DNA of 64,000 nt from Leptolyngbya sp. FACHB-261 (GCF_014696065.1 NZ_JACJPL010000031.1:620001-684000); one strand, 5' to 3'. Shown: positions 51,201 through 60,493, counted from the stretch's first letter. Translations and numbers: made by a program. Notes: a model not told the origin generated them from the letters alone.

Positions 51201-51511
51201 AATAGGATTGATTGCCCATCCGGGCTCCAGCCCACTACCGAGGTCATCGCCCCCAAAAAGGTGAGCCGAGTTGCGGCCCCACCTTCGGCAGGCATCCAGT
51301 AGACCTCACGATTGCCTTCTTCTCGCCCAATAAAGGCTAACCCTGTGCCATCGGGTGACAAAAAAGGATGGGAAACTTCACCCAAATTCGAAGTTAGCCG
51401 AACGGCAATCCCACCTTCTACTGCAACGCTCCAGAGATCGTCTTCGCAAACAAAAACGATCTGGTTGCCCTGAATGGTAGGAAACCGATAGTAGCCAGAT
51501 TGCCGGACCAT
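48251..51511 (-). CDS. Tricorn protease homologue (S41 family)
   Basis: A 1086-aa protein. Beta-propellers cover about residues 10-640 (PTIQGNQIVFVCEDDLWSVAVEGGIAVRLTSN, then SPDGTGLAFIGREEGNREVYWMPAEGG). A Lys/Glu/Asn-rich insertion occurs near 520-555. The helical C1 region ends in GELGTSHAYEYGG, which provides the catalytic His; a PDZ domain follows (GVNVQVGDLLLAVNGQRV). The C2 catalytic region has VDVRYNGGGHVSQLLLEKL and the Ser nucleophile in TNEHAGSDGD. It cleaves peptides released by other proteases. No other protease gene is adjacent. Confidence 0.95.
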   Translation of the reverse strand: MVRQSGYYRFPTIQGNQIVFVCEDDLWSVAVEGGIAVRLTSNLGEVSHPFLSPDGTGLAFIGREEGNREVYWMPAEGGAATRLTFLGAMTSVVGWSPDGQSILFASNSAQPFGRIFNLYQIRPEGGMPERLPFGLAHTISYGSEGGVVLGRNTADPARWKRYRGGTAGVLWIDAQGTGEFRKLIDLKGNLAAPMWVGDRVFFISDHEGVGNLYSCTSAGEDLQAHTHNRDYYVRNATSDGRRIVYHAGADLFCLDTETGSQNSIEIDFRSPQVQRQRKFVEAGEFLEDYTLHAEGHSTLVTSRGKSFYFGNWEGAVTPLNPTDGVRSRLTRWLNDQRRLVTIADRDGFEALEIHNPGVNLEVERLEELDLGRALSLEISPTEDKVVLSNHRQELVLVDLNTKQRQVLDASQYQRIHGFCWSPDGQWVAYSCAENQQTASIKICRIQDGSTYCLTPPRFKDIRPAFDPEGKFIYFLSYREFNPVYDSMYFDLGFPRGMRPFLIALKKETPSPFVPVPKPLKPGKANGKPEAKNGNGEDKQDEDKGNDKSVEKKIPTVEIDFDGIEHRVVGFPVPEGRYGQIWGVKGKALFTSLPIKGSLNGQADEEAEAESTLEFYDFEEQKRETIATEVTSFRVAKDNETVIYRSKKRLRICAIAPQDKNKNNDKHPGRKTGWLDLKRLRISVVPLPEWQQMLREIWRLQREHFWKEDMASLDWEQVYQRYAPLLSRVSTRSEFSDLVWEMQGELGTSHAYEYGGDYRKAPPYQVGFLGADFTYDSAADGYRVAHVVQGDSWQDKVDSPLHRLGVNVQVGDLLLAVNGQRVSRELPPQALLVHQADCEVTLTFAGAIPEEPRTVTVKTLGNETRARYREWVERNHQTVTEATNGRVGYVHVPDMGPSGYAEFHRYYFAEVQKEALVVDVRYNGGGHVSQLLLEKLARKRIGYDISRWGKPEPYPADSVLGPVVAITNEHAGSDGDIFSHCFKLMQLGTLIGKRTWGGVIGIWPRHALADGSVVTQPEFSFWFTDVGWSVENYGTDPDIEVEITPQAWGQDQDPQLERAIELVLEQLEQHPVQLPDFGPYPQLRLPG

Positions 51512-51630
51512 ACTTCGCTATCTTCGCTTGCTGAGACAGTTGAAGCTGCATCTTAAAGCCTGGTCTCAGTCCGCACCAGGGATTACACAGATTTCCTTAA
51601 TTTGATTTCTTCAGATTGAGGGGGAGCAGA

Positions 51631-52023
51631 TCAAGGAGCTTTGGCGCGTTCCTCAATGTCAATTAGGGCGTTGAGCAGCAGGCGCTGAGCTTGCAACTTC
51701 CAACCCCACCACTGAATGCCAAAGGCGGCACCGACACCCGCCAAGGCGGCTACCCAGCCCGCCGGAAAGCCAACGAATCCCTCCAGTACCCCTAAGCCTG
51801 CAATGCCCCAAAAGGGTAGAGCCACGGTTTGCCGCTGTTTCTCTAGCAAGTCATTGAGTCCCCCTGTCAGTTCAGCCTCTAACTCGCTCTTGAGTTGCTG
51901 CTGCTGATTTCGGTTGGTCTGAAACACAATTTTGGGACGGAGCTTTTCCATCTTGCGAGCGTCGGTGCTGTATTCAGCCAACTCATTCTCTGCTAGTTGC
52001 AGTAGACGCTCTTTCAGTTCCAT
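51631..52023 (-). CDS. 130-aa membrane protein with N-terminal helical domain
   Basis: Not assigned to a family. Residues of about 1-65 are charged and helical (ELKERLLQLAENELAEYSTDARKMEKL), then two hydrophobic segments lie at about 70-88 and 90-112 (GIAGLGVLEGFVGFPAGWVAALAGVGAAFGIQWWGW). It could be a helical-hairpin membrane protein similar to other small cyanobacterial proteins. It stands alone. Confidence 0.65.
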   Translation of the reverse strand: MELKERLLQLAENELAEYSTDARKMEKLRPKIVFQTNRNQQQQLKSELEAELTGGLNDLLEKQRQTVALPFWGIAGLGVLEGFVGFPAGWVAALAGVGAAFGIQWWGWKLQAQRLLLNALIDIEERAKAP

Positions 52024-52723
52024 CTGCTGACGCCCCCATTATTAACAGTCATGATCATTGTGAGTCTGCAAGATTAAAGCTACCAGGATTTGCCTGGATT
52101 GTTGCGGTATCAACATCATCTATTCCAGAGACTGACCTGAGCTGATGTTTGGCCCCAAGCTTGATGTTCTCTAGCAATTGTGAGACCGTTCAGGCCCAGA
52201 TATTTGGCTATTCGCAGATATCTAGCCGAACTTCAGCATCGCTGTTGGCGCAGCTTTTCAGATCCTACCAAGTTCAGTAATATCTCCCAAGGAGATGTCT
52301 CAAATATCACTAAACTAAGCTTTTAATCAAACAAGTTCATGTCAGGAGCCAAACATTTCTCTCAAATTTTTCCTGAAGCGACAAGAAGCTTTAGTAAACA
52401 GAGCGTGAAGGCGGCTTTTATGGGGGATGAGCAATACACCGATTCAGGTGTTAGGCACGCCTTCTGTAGCTACCCATTCAACTTCTGGTGTTCCCAACGT
52501 AGTGTTCCTAATCTGCACGTTTACGCAGGCCATCTTGACCGCACTGTAAACCGGACACTCACTCCATTTTGCTAATTTTCCAAACAAACAGAAGAAAGCA
52601 GGACAGCTTGTAATCTATCGCCTGCTTGTGCAGAAATTTTGTGCTGAATTGACACTGCTTTCTCAAGGCCAGGGTCAGGGTGCTACCTGCCTAAAGCTCA
52701 ATGACTTCTAGCTTGGAGAGAAT
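52024..52723. other. 700-base intergenic stretch
   Basis: It lies between a membrane-protein gene and the polysaccharide-lyase-like gene. A frame at 52339-52575 (78 codons) has odd composition, no family resemblance and no strong ribosome-binding site, so it is not annotated as a gene. No repeats were recognised. Confidence 0.45.
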
Positions 52724-53563
52724 ATGATGCTGAAGCGGCGTAAGCTGTTGGTTTATTTCTCAGCGGGCACATTGCTTTCGGTAATGCCTGCTCTGAGAGC
52801 AAATAGTGGAACGCCTAGCCGAGGATCTTCCTCACTCTGGTCTGATAGTTTTGCCAACAAGGAGTGGATGGATAAATGGCATCTCAGGGAGCATGGTGAT
52901 TGGGGGCTTAGTAATGCTCGAAGGATCAGTGATCCCAGCGGTCGCTTTTCTAAAATTCTCAGGGTGAGTTATCCAGCCAATTCCGCCAGCCCCACGGTGA
53001 CCCGAGCCAGTGGTGCACCAGTAGGTGGTGCCCAGTTTTATGCAGATTTGGGCTTACCTCCCAGGGATTCTCTCTACTTGCGTTACTACGTCAAATTTGC
53101 CAGCAATTTCAGCTTTGTGAAAGGCGGCAAGCTACCAGGTCTTTTTGGCGGCAGGGTGAATAACGGCCGAAAGATTCCCGATGGAACCAATGGCTTTTCG
53201 ACCCGGTTTATGTGGCGACGCCAAGGTGACGGCGAAGTCTACGCTTATCTGCCCACCAGCGAGGAGCGCGGCTCCTCTCTAGGCAGAGGCAACTGGCGTT
53301 TTCAACCCAATCGCTGGTATCGCTTAGAGCAAGCAGTGGTCTTAAATAAACCCAATGTTAAGGATGGGGTGATTCGGGTTTGGGTTGATGGCAAACTCGT
53401 GCTCTCAGAGAACGACCTACTGTTCCGAACTACCTCGGATCTCAAGATAGAAGGCATCTTTTTCTCTACCTTCTTTGGAGGCAATGACCGCACTTGGGCG
53501 ACGCCTTCTTCAACTTACGCAGACTTCGCTGATTTTGCGGTCAGTGCCAATATCCCTCAGTGA
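52724..53563 (+). CDS. Secreted polysaccharide lyase-like protein (PL14-type)
   Basis: A 279-aa protein with an N-terminal signal (MMLKRRKLLVYFSAGTLLSVMPALRANS). The beta-jelly-roll core carries LYLRYYVKFASNFSFVKGGKLPGLFGG (about residues 112-138), a hallmark of PL14-like lyases, then GFSTRFMWRRQGDGEVYAYLP and WYRLEQAVVLN, DGVIRVWVDGKLVL. Such enzymes cut uronate-containing polysaccharides such as alginate. Since exact catalytic residues cannot be checked by eye, the substrate is left open. Here it could remodel exopolysaccharide. Confidence 0.8.
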   Translation: MMLKRRKLLVYFSAGTLLSVMPALRANSGTPSRGSSSLWSDSFANKEWMDKWHLREHGDWGLSNARRISDPSGRFSKILRVSYPANSASPTVTRASGAPVGGAQFYADLGLPPRDSLYLRYYVKFASNFSFVKGGKLPGLFGGRVNNGRKIPDGTNGFSTRFMWRRQGDGEVYAYLPTSEERGSSLGRGNWRFQPNRWYRLEQAVVLNKPNVKDGVIRVWVDGKLVLSENDLLFRTTSDLKIEGIFFSTFFGGNDRTWATPSSTYADFADFAVSANIPQ

Positions 53564-53705
53564 GGGTTTGAGTTGAAGTCTTGACTTGTTAGCTGCTTCT
53601 CAGGTCCTGTGTTCCCTGCTTTCCAGCTTGTTCTATTTATTTGTGAATCTATTCAGTCTCAGGCTACTCAGCAAAAACTGAGTCAGTGCTCTAGGATTGC
53701 TTGCT

Positions 53706-53927
53706 ATGTCTCAGATTCCAGGTTCAACCTTCGACGAACGCGATTTCAATCTCCTGCTCACCCTGGTCGAACGCTACACTCTTTCCACTGTCATTGCTGC
53801 CCTCAGCCGCATTTGCCTGCGCTCAGCAGCCCGCAACGAAGTGCTGCATCAGGCTCAAGATTCCACTAGTGAATGGCGCAAGGACGCAAGCATTCTCACT
53901 AAAGCACTCATCCAGCTCAAACACTAG
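53706..53927 (+). CDS. 73-aa orphan protein, paralogue of the gene at 11818
   Basis: Of equal length to the paralogue at 11818, from the ATG at 53706 (upstream in-frame M at 53697 is possible). Shared core: RYTLSTVIAALSRICL and EWRKDASILTKALIQLKH. The pair probably forms a small family of unknown role. Unlike the 11818 copy, no terminator-like leader precedes it. A small hydrophobic gene region follows. Confidence 0.75.
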   Translation: MSQIPGSTFDERDFNLLLTLVERYTLSTVIAALSRICLRSAARNEVLHQAQDSTSEWRKDASILTKALIQLKH

Positions 53928-54167
53928 AATCAGCCCCCGATCTCTTGCCGCTAATTGCGGCCGGGACAAGCTGCTTGCTTGTCCTACTTTTGTTGCTACA
54001 ACTGGCTCAACACGTGGAACCCGGTGCTCATTTTGACCGTCTACTTTACAAATGCACCTACTCCAGGCTCCCACTCATGATTCCCGAACACTGTACCCCA
54101 GGCCAAGTACGCTTCAGCCTCCAGCAATTGATGAGTGCCGTCCACCCCCTAGCCCCTCAGCCTGCCC

Positions 54168-54416
54168 ATGAACGCGATCCTGACCTTCGTTCTCAGTGTG
54201 GTTCTACCTTGGTTGCTACGCAGATCCGCTGAAACCGTTTTAGACAAGCTTCTAGACGAGTTATTCAGTGAGGAAAACCTCTCCGGTCTGACCCAGTTTC
54301 TAAAGCTACAACTATTGGTGCTCTACCTCGATTGGCTGCTGCAAAAGTCTCCCGTCAAAAAGTTACCAGAGCAGCGAAAAAGCCATAAGGTTTTAGTTAA
54401 ACTTTCCAGATCTTAA
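54168..54416 (+). CDS. Possible 82-aa membrane-associated protein
   Basis: Not recognised. The protein begins MNAILTFVLSVVLPWLLRRSAETVLDKLLDELF, a hydrophobic helix followed by an amphipathic one, and ends with a basic stretch (KKLPEQRKSHKVLVKLSRS). The frame is compact, but no homologue comes to mind and the ribosome-binding site is weak. A second frame at 54077-54232 overlaps it in another register. Real expression is uncertain. Confidence 0.4.
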   Translation: MNAILTFVLSVVLPWLLRRSAETVLDKLLDELFSEENLSGLTQFLKLQLLVLYLDWLLQKSPVKKLPEQRKSHKVLVKLSRS

Positions 54417-54490
54417 AGGCTCAGGGGTTGAAAGTTAGGCAGTCCAATTTTCAACCCCTAAGTCACTTACAATTCAATACTTCTTCTGAG

Positions 54491-55381
54491 CTAACTGATC
54501 AGCCTTTGTCCCGCTCTATGCAAATCCTGCCCCTGTAGTGCTAGGCGAGTCAGAACCAGCATCAGAATTAACGCGAGGAAACTTAGGCCCATCAGGCCCG
54601 CCAGTGGATTATTGCCAATCCCGGTTACCAGAGGCGGCACAGCACCGGTGTAGTGGACTAGGCCCACAATGTTCACTGCTGTGATGCTGCCCACCCAGCC
54701 CGCATGCAAACCAATTGGCAGCGCCAGCCGTCCTTGCCCTGCTAGACGGGCACAAATCAGGATTAGCCCCAGTAAACAAAGCCCTGGAAACTGTGGCCAG
54801 CTCTCCAAGATCGCCTGTATTGGCTTGATAAAATGCAGCAGTGCGTAGATCACGCTGCTGCCTAGCAGCGCTCCAGCCGTACCGTAGTCTCGCGCCAACT
54901 CACCAGCCAACCAACCGCGAAACAAAAGTTCCTCAGCGAGAGCTACCCCCAGCCCAACCGCCACACTATTTAAACCTACACCTGCCCAGTTCACCACGGG
55001 GGGCACAGCAAACTTCAACCAGCCCAGAGAGCCTTCTAAGGCAAACAGACCTGCCAGGCTTAGCAGTGCAAAGCTGATGCCCAGCCCAAGCTCTTGTGCG
55101 GCCCGTCCACGCCAAATCAACCCATACGCTTTGAAAGGGGCCAACTGGGCACGAACCCAGCGACCCCAGACATAAAGCGCTACAAACAGCAGTGCATAGA
55201 GCGAGACTACCGCTAGCTGACCCGACAACTGACCACCACCGGTTAGCACATACAGCGGAACTGCCAACGGTAGCCAGAGCACGCCAAGTAGCACAAAGAA
55301 CAAGACCAGTCGAACCAGCACCGGGTAGCCAGCCCAGCCTATGAGCATTCGGTGCATCAGAAGTTTATTCAGCTGGTTCAA
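54491..55381 (-). CDS. CPBP-family intramembrane metalloprotease
   Basis: A 296-aa polytopic protein with the CPBP/Abi motifs: EELLFRGWL (motif 1, near residue 152), SVIYALLHF (motif 2, His near residue 188) and GLHAGW (motif 3, His). These residues form the zinc-type active site of Rce1-like proteases. The start given overlaps the clpS stop by 17 bases; ATGs at 55357 and 55348 are alternatives. Coupling with clpS suggests a shared transcript. Confidence 0.9.
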   Translation of the reverse strand: MNQLNKLLMHRMLIGWAGYPVLVRLVLFFVLLGVLWLPLAVPLYVLTGGGQLSGQLAVVSLYALLFVALYVWGRWVRAQLAPFKAYGLIWRGRAAQELGLGISFALLSLAGLFALEGSLGWLKFAVPPVVNWAGVGLNSVAVGLGVALAEELLFRGWLAGELARDYGTAGALLGSSVIYALLHFIKPIQAILESWPQFPGLCLLGLILICARLAGQGRLALPIGLHAGWVGSITAVNIVGLVHYTGAVPPLVTGIGNNPLAGLMGLSFLALILMLVLTRLALQGQDLHRAGQRLIS

Positions 55382-55646
55382 TCGTGCTGCTCAGGCCGCT
55401 ACTCTTTAGCGACTCGCAGTAGAATTCTGCATGCTCCTGAACACAGGTAATCACCAAGGCTTTTCCAGCATTGTGCGCTTCCATCATGATGTCGATGGCT
55501 TGCGGCTGGGACATACCCGGCACCGTTTTCATCAGCACTTGAACCACATACTCCATGGAGTTGTAGTCGTCATTGTGAAGCAAGACCCGGTAGCGCGGCG
55601 CGAGCTTCCGGGCAGTTGAACGCTGTTCAATCGTCTCAGTAGACAC
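55365..55646 (-). CDS. clpS: ATP-dependent Clp protease adaptor ClpS
   Basis: A 93-aa protein. The ClpS core is YRVLLHNDDYNSMEYVVQVLMKTVPGMSQPQAIDIMMEAHNAGKALVITCVQEHAEFYCESLKSSGL, with the N-degron-binding Asn-Asp-Asp and His residues visible. ClpS binds the N-domain of ClpC/ClpA and delivers N-degron substrates. It overlaps the CPBP protease gene. The XRE-Clp_N fusion at 3889 carries the same type of docking domain. Confidence 0.96.
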   Translation of the reverse strand: MSTETIEQRSTARKLAPRYRVLLHNDDYNSMEYVVQVLMKTVPGMSQPQAIDIMMEAHNAGKALVITCVQEHAEFYCESLKSSGLSSTIEPAE

Positions 55647-55692
55647 TTCCGGTTTCCTCTGATCTTCAATTCACTTCAAGCGGGAATTCAGG

Positions 55693-56136
55693 ATGCTACC
55701 TAGGCTAGCCAGGCTTGATCCTCCTGAATGGTACCTACAGTTTCAACGGTTCCTGACAGGACATCCCGTTACAATCGTACACATGAATTCTGTTTCCATG
55801 TTCGTGCCCTGTCAAATTGTTTACCTTCCTTATCAGCAGCAGAGGCTCTACGCCGAGGTGATTCAGACCTTAGAGGCAACTGGCAAAGGTTGGGTGCGTC
55901 CTCTAGCATTGGCAGAACTGGAGGGAGACGGCAGCCCCGTTACGATCCATGATCTACGCTTTACCTCAGATTTGCTCTGGCCTCTAGACGGATTTCAGAT
56001 CGCTCTAGATACCGAAGTGCTGCCGGTGTTAGAGAGCATTACTCACCAAGAGCCGGTGGATGTCTCTGTTTCTCGTGCTCATCTACACCGCTTTATTGCT
56101 CAACTTTGGGCAACTGAGAACTCAAAAAATCACTAA
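55693..56136 (+). CDS. Cyanobacterial conserved-hypothetical protein
   Basis: Not assigned. The coding part probably starts at ATG 55783 (MNSVSMFVPCQIVYL) or 55798 (MFVPCQIVYL); the upstream codons read unlike protein. The body (YLPYQQQRLYAEVIQTLEATGKGWVRPLALAEL, then DLLWPLDGFQIALDTEVLPVL) looks like a small alpha/beta protein. The 3' end overlaps the convergent SPFH gene by 44 bases. Confidence 0.6.
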   Translation: MLPRLARLDPPEWYLQFQRFLTGHPVTIVHMNSVSMFVPCQIVYLPYQQQRLYAEVIQTLEATGKGWVRPLALAELEGDGSPVTIHDLRFTSDLLWPLDGFQIALDTEVLPVLESITHQEPVDVSVSRAHLHRFIAQLWATENSKNH

Positions 56137-56974
56137 AGTTGAGGATCACGTTGGGATCCGCCAAAATTGTCTGCGTGTCGTCCGGCAGGCGACGCACATA
56201 CTCTAGGCGAATGACGTCCGGGTTCTGGGCTAAGGCTGCGCCTCGTAAGCGCAATGACTCTGCTTCGCCCTGAGCTTGAACGATGCGCCGTTGTTTTTGC
56301 AGTTGGGCCTGCTCGACTCGATAGCGCTCGCGCTCTTTCTCTTGCTCGGCGATCTGCTTGGCCTCAATCGCCTCCTGAAACTCACGGCTGAAGTCAACAT
56401 TACGCAGCAGCAAGCTCTGGAGAACTAAGCCTTCTTGCCCCATCAAGCCGCCTAAGTCCTGCTCCATCCGTTCCTGCAATTCCTGCCGTTGACCCGAGTA
56501 GACACCAATCGCTGAATAGAGAGCAACATCATTGCGCACCACGGCCTGAGAAGCGGGCCGAATAATTTTGTTCAGAAAATCTGGCCCTGTATTGCGGTGC
56601 AGGGGAGGCAATTGGGCGGGGTCAAGGCGATAGCGCACGGAGATATCCAAATCGACGCGTTGGCCATCGGCAGTCAGGGCGGTCAGGGAATCGTCAGCAA
56701 CCGCTCGCTCTTCGGCTCGCCCCGCCATGGTGTAGGTCTGGGTGCGAATGTCGTAGAGGATCGGCTCTTCCACCAGTGGGATCAGCAGATGAATGCCTGT
56801 GGCGCGAGTGTTTGGCTCCAGCCCTGTCAATCGGTTAAACACGACTGCCTCATAGCCTGGCTGCACGAGCAACAAGCCCTGGCTCACTACAACTAGCAAC
56901 AGGAGCAAAAGCCCTCCAATAATGGCAAGCTGAGGCCAATAGGCGTTGAGCAAATCTTCTGGACGGCGTTGCAT
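56093..56974 (-). CDS. SPFH / prohibitin-family membrane protein
   Basis: A 293-aa protein with one N-terminal membrane helix (about residues 16-36; LAIIGGLLLLLLVVVSQGLLL), a SPFH domain (VQPGYEAVVFNRLTGL, then VDLDISVRYRLDPAQLP) and a C-terminal coiled coil rich in Glu, Gln and Arg (about residues 195-245; EAIEAKQIAEQEKERERYRVEQAQLQKQ). It matches the prohibitin/HflK-like group that forms membrane rings and regulates proteases or membrane domains. Confidence 0.92.
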   Translation of the reverse strand: MQRRPEDLLNAYWPQLAIIGGLLLLLLVVVSQGLLLVQPGYEAVVFNRLTGLEPNTRATGIHLLIPLVEEPILYDIRTQTYTMAGRAEERAVADDSLTALTADGQRVDLDISVRYRLDPAQLPPLHRNTGPDFLNKIIRPASQAVVRNDVALYSAIGVYSGQRQELQERMEQDLGGLMGQEGLVLQSLLLRNVDFSREFQEAIEAKQIAEQEKERERYRVEQAQLQKQRRIVQAQGEAESLRLRGAALAQNPDVIRLEYVRRLPDDTQTILADPNVILNFSDFLSSQLPKVEQ

Positions 56975-57232
56975 TAATTAGCTAGGGGCAAAGTGTTCTC
57001 CTGCCTTAGCGTAAACCAGGCTCATACCAATCCCAGCTTCACCTAGCCAACTTGCAAGCTGGGTCTTGCCTCAGAAAGTCTCAGCAGCTTCAGCCAAGCT
57101 GCAAAAAAGGCCAAAAAAAGAGAGGACTTCGCCAAGCCCTCCCACAGACGAACACCACAAACGCCAAAGATAAAATAATGAGTGCGTTTTGCTTTTCGTA
57201 AACAAATGCAAACTAAGCGCTTGTAAAAGTGC

Positions 57233-57882
<650 letters not shown>

Positions 57883-58275
57883 GTGGAAGCAGCCCTGGCT
57901 TACGGTTCCTACATGGTGGCTCTTGGCGGCATGGTGAAGTTCTTCGATCAGCGCATCTTCCCAATCACTGCCTTCCTGCCTGAAGACCTCTACCGTCAGC
58001 TCACCGGCTTCCTGCTAGTCACTCTGTATTTAAGCTTTGGCTGGTCTTACTCCGACATGGCTCAGTCTCTAACCTGGCCAATGATCGCCATGACCGTTGC
58101 CTGGGTGGGCTTGTGCTGGTGTTTGATTAGCCGTCACCTGGGTCATCCTGAAGCACCAGAACATACCCTGGGCTGGTTGGGCAATCATCTTTTGCTATCA
58201 GGTAGCTTCTTTCTACTGTTTTGGGCCCAGAGCACAATCCCACAGTTGCTGCAGGGAAGTTACTCCTGGGGTTGA
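57883..58275 (+). CDS. Small polytopic membrane protein of unknown function
   Basis: A 130-aa protein with three to four hydrophobic helices (about residues 6-22, 38-58, 64-84 and 102-122), from a GTG start. It reads MEAALAYGSYMVALGGMVKFFDQRIFP and ends in LLSGSFFLLFWAQSTIPQLLQ. It is not PsaI, PsaM or another named small photosystem subunit by length and pattern. Its 3' end overlaps the convergent gene at 58260 by 16 bases. Confidence 0.65.
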   Translation: MEAALAYGSYMVALGGMVKFFDQRIFPITAFLPEDLYRQLTGFLLVTLYLSFGWSYSDMAQSLTWPMIAMTVAWVGLCWCLISRHLGHPEAPEHTLGWLGNHLLLSGSFFLLFWAQSTIPQLLQGSYSWG

Positions 58276-58835
58276 ATCTCAAGCTCAGCTTCATCCTCCG
58301 CTAACGCTTCGGAGATGGGGGTATGGCAGATATAGGGCAGAGCCGCTCCTTTTAGACCTTTAATGATGCGCTGCGGCGTGTCGGGAAACAGAACAAATAG
58401 AGGATAAAAATCCTCTGCCCCCTCATTGAGAATGTCTTTGTAGCGACGGGGCATCACCCAATAATATTCCTGGCCAAGCAGGATCTCCGTCTGCCGCCAA
58501 CGACTGAGGAGGTCTGAAAAGTTCTCTTCGGGTTGATGGATGAAAATAAAGATCTCAATGCCAGTTTTGACCTTCCACTCTGGGTCACAGAGCAGAACAC
58601 CAACATCAGCTGCAACCCGGTGACTGCTGTACTCACGAGTGGTGCGATCCCGTAACCGCACAATGGGTAAGGGAATCGTGATAATGCTCTCCAGGGGCCG
58701 CCGCATGCTGGGCATAAGCTCCAGATAGGGCCGGTGCTGCTTGAGTAGCTCTAGCACCTCTGCTGGCTCGCTGTAACAAGCAAGTAGCTCGTCATACTGG
58801 GCGCGCTGGGCATCCATACCAGGTGGGGGCTCCAC
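58260..58835 (-). CDS. Conserved-hypothetical cyanobacterial protein
   Basis: A 191-aa acidic protein, not assigned. It begins with helical segments (AQRAQYDELLACYSEPAEVLELLKQ) and continues in a strand-rich region (IEIFIFIHQPEENFSDLLSRW, YYWVMPRRYKDIL). The ATG at 58817 is an alternative start. No catalytic motif is visible. Confidence 0.65.
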   Translation of the reverse strand: MEPPPGMDAQRAQYDELLACYSEPAEVLELLKQHRPYLELMPSMRRPLESIITIPLPIVRLRDRTTREYSSHRVAADVGVLLCDPEWKVKTGIEIFIFIHQPEENFSDLLSRWRQTEILLGQEYYWVMPRRYKDILNEGAEDFYPLFVLFPDTPQRIIKGLKGAALPYICHTPISEALAEDEAELEIQPQE

Positions 58836-58972
58836 GAATCATAAAGGCTAACTCTAACCTTCCACATGAAGTGAGTTTTACGATCAACCCTACGACTAGT
58901 GTCTAGACCTCAGAAGGTCTTCTAGATTCACAGGTCTAGATTCACAGGGCCTTTACAGCGCTAGGAGTCAAA

Positions 58973-60493
58973 CTAGAATTTGACCAGGGCAACCTGCCAC
59001 TCTGGACCAAGCCGGGCCAACCGAAAGCTAGGCCGCCTCTGCAAGAACTTGCGCAGACTTTTACCTAAAAATAAGCGGCGGATGACTACTGTAATCGCCA
59101 AACCGTACTCTCGATTAAATTCCCGGCTTAAGTCCGAGATTGGGATATAGCCTCCTGATGTTTGCTGAGTTAACTGCTCGATCAAGCTAGCTAATGCTGC
59201 TTCTATTGCAGCTTCTGAGTTGAGTGATAGCAGAGCAGGGCTCCAATTGGCTTGGCTAGATAACGGCTGAGAACTGGGCAGCAGAGTGACATACACCTCA
59301 GAATGATCTTGAGTCTGATGAATCAGAAAGCCCCCCAAGCGCCGTCTGAAAGCTTCGTGAGCTCGATAGCCTAGGCGGTGAGCCACAACAGCTTCAGAAA
59401 GTTCTAAATCGTACTTTTCTTTAAATAAAACTTCCAGCCTAGATAGGGTGACCCACTCAGAAGAGGAGAGTGCCTGTTCTAGTTCTACTAAATTCCTGAG
59501 TTCTAGAATCAAAGCTTCTGGCGAAGGAAATAATTGTCGCACTTCAGAAGTATCGATCTCAACTAAGCGTGTCTGAGGCAGGTTCTTTTTGCGACTGGCC
59601 GAGGTGTAAATTGCGGTTTCCCCTGTCTGACTACTGATTACAGTCAGCGCTTCTCCTTGGCGGCGTATCCAATAGGCATTGACGCCACACTGATGCAGTG
59701 AGGTGTAAAGGCAATCCATGATCCGATCGGATGAGCAGATCAGAACTTCCTGGGTATAAGGGTAAAGCTTCAAGATCGAAGACCCGAAGTCCACCATTTT
59801 CAAGTCAGCATTATTTTTGCCTGGGGGCACATGGATGAGTTCGTAGCCACGGCTGTACAACTCAGCATCTCTTCGGCCCAGATTGCGCCAATTACCAAAG
59901 GCGACCTTGACTTGAAGGGGATACCGGCAGACTTGAGCTAGAAAATTTTCAATTTCCGCGCTCACGTGCAAATTCTCTGCGTCCAATAGCAGAACGGCCA
60001 TGCCGTAGTTCTCTGGCAATTCTGCCTGAGGATTGCTTGCATTAATATCCCCAGCAATACCAATACCAATACCTAGGCCGACCTCACTATCTATGCTGAG
60101 ATCAGTGCCCAGATCACTGGCCAGACCCCCGGCCTCTTCTATATCAACTTCAGAATCAGCTTCAGGATATGTAAGTTGAAAAACTCGCTCCATCAGAATC
60201 TGAAAGGTGTCAGAGCCGAAAAAATCTGGAGCCAACAATAAGTGCAGAATGCGTTTAAGCTGCGAAATCAGCTCCTCGACGTCTTCAGCTTTTCTGAGTT
60301 CCGCTGCTAACTTGTCAATGAAGGTAGCTCGACGCTCTTGCCAAGCAAATGCCTTAGCCTTTGCGCTCAGCAACTCGGGTTGTTGCTGTTGAACGGCCAC
60401 AATTGCTTGATAGACGTAGAGACTGATTAAGTTAATAACCGCAGGTTCACTCACTCCTGGTGAATTCAACGGCGAATTTAAGTTGGCAGGCAT
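58973..60493 (-). CDS. NYN-domain protein with LOTUS/OST-HTH domains
   Basis: A 506-aa protein from the ATG at 60493 (a longer frame to 60547 lacks support). Residues of about 165-320 form a NYN/PIN-like nuclease domain with the acidic positions typical of the fold: VLLLDAENLHV, then FGNWRNLGRRDAELYSRGYELIHVPPGKNNADLKM and VLICSSDRIMD. The C-terminal part has two LOTUS/OST-HTH-type wings (about 350-415 and 440-500; WVTLSRLEVLFKEKYDLELSEAV). It is probably an RNA-targeted nuclease or RNA-binding regulator. Confidence 0.85.
   Translation of the reverse strand: MPANLNSPLNSPGVSEPAVINLISLYVYQAIVAVQQQQPELLSAKAKAFAWQERRATFIDKLAAELRKAEDVEELISQLKRILHLLLAPDFFGSDTFQILMERVFQLTYPEADSEVDIEEAGGLASDLGTDLSIDSEVGLGIGIGIAGDINASNPQAELPENYGMAVLLLDAENLHVSAEIENFLAQVCRYPLQVKVAFGNWRNLGRRDAELYSRGYELIHVPPGKNNADLKMVDFGSSILKLYPYTQEVLICSSDRIMDCLYTSLHQCGVNAYWIRRQGEALTVISSQTGETAIYTSASRKKNLPQTRLVEIDTSEVRQLFPSPEALILELRNLVELEQALSSSEWVTLSRLEVLFKEKYDLELSEAVVAHRLGYRAHEAFRRRLGGFLIHQTQDHSEVYVTLLPSSQPLSSQANWSPALLSLNSEAAIEAALASLIEQLTQQTSGGYIPISDLSREFNREYGLAITVVIRRLFLGKSLRKFLQRRPSFRLARLGPEWQVALVKF

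Noticed and set aside
52339-52575. 78-codon plus-strand frame in a long gap
   Set aside because: No family resemblance and Cys-rich odd composition; kept as intergenic.
57883-58275. Idea that this membrane protein is a photosystem subunit
   Set aside because: It is too long for PsaI, PsaM or PsaX and lacks their patterns; the distance to psaC is coincidental as far as can be seen.
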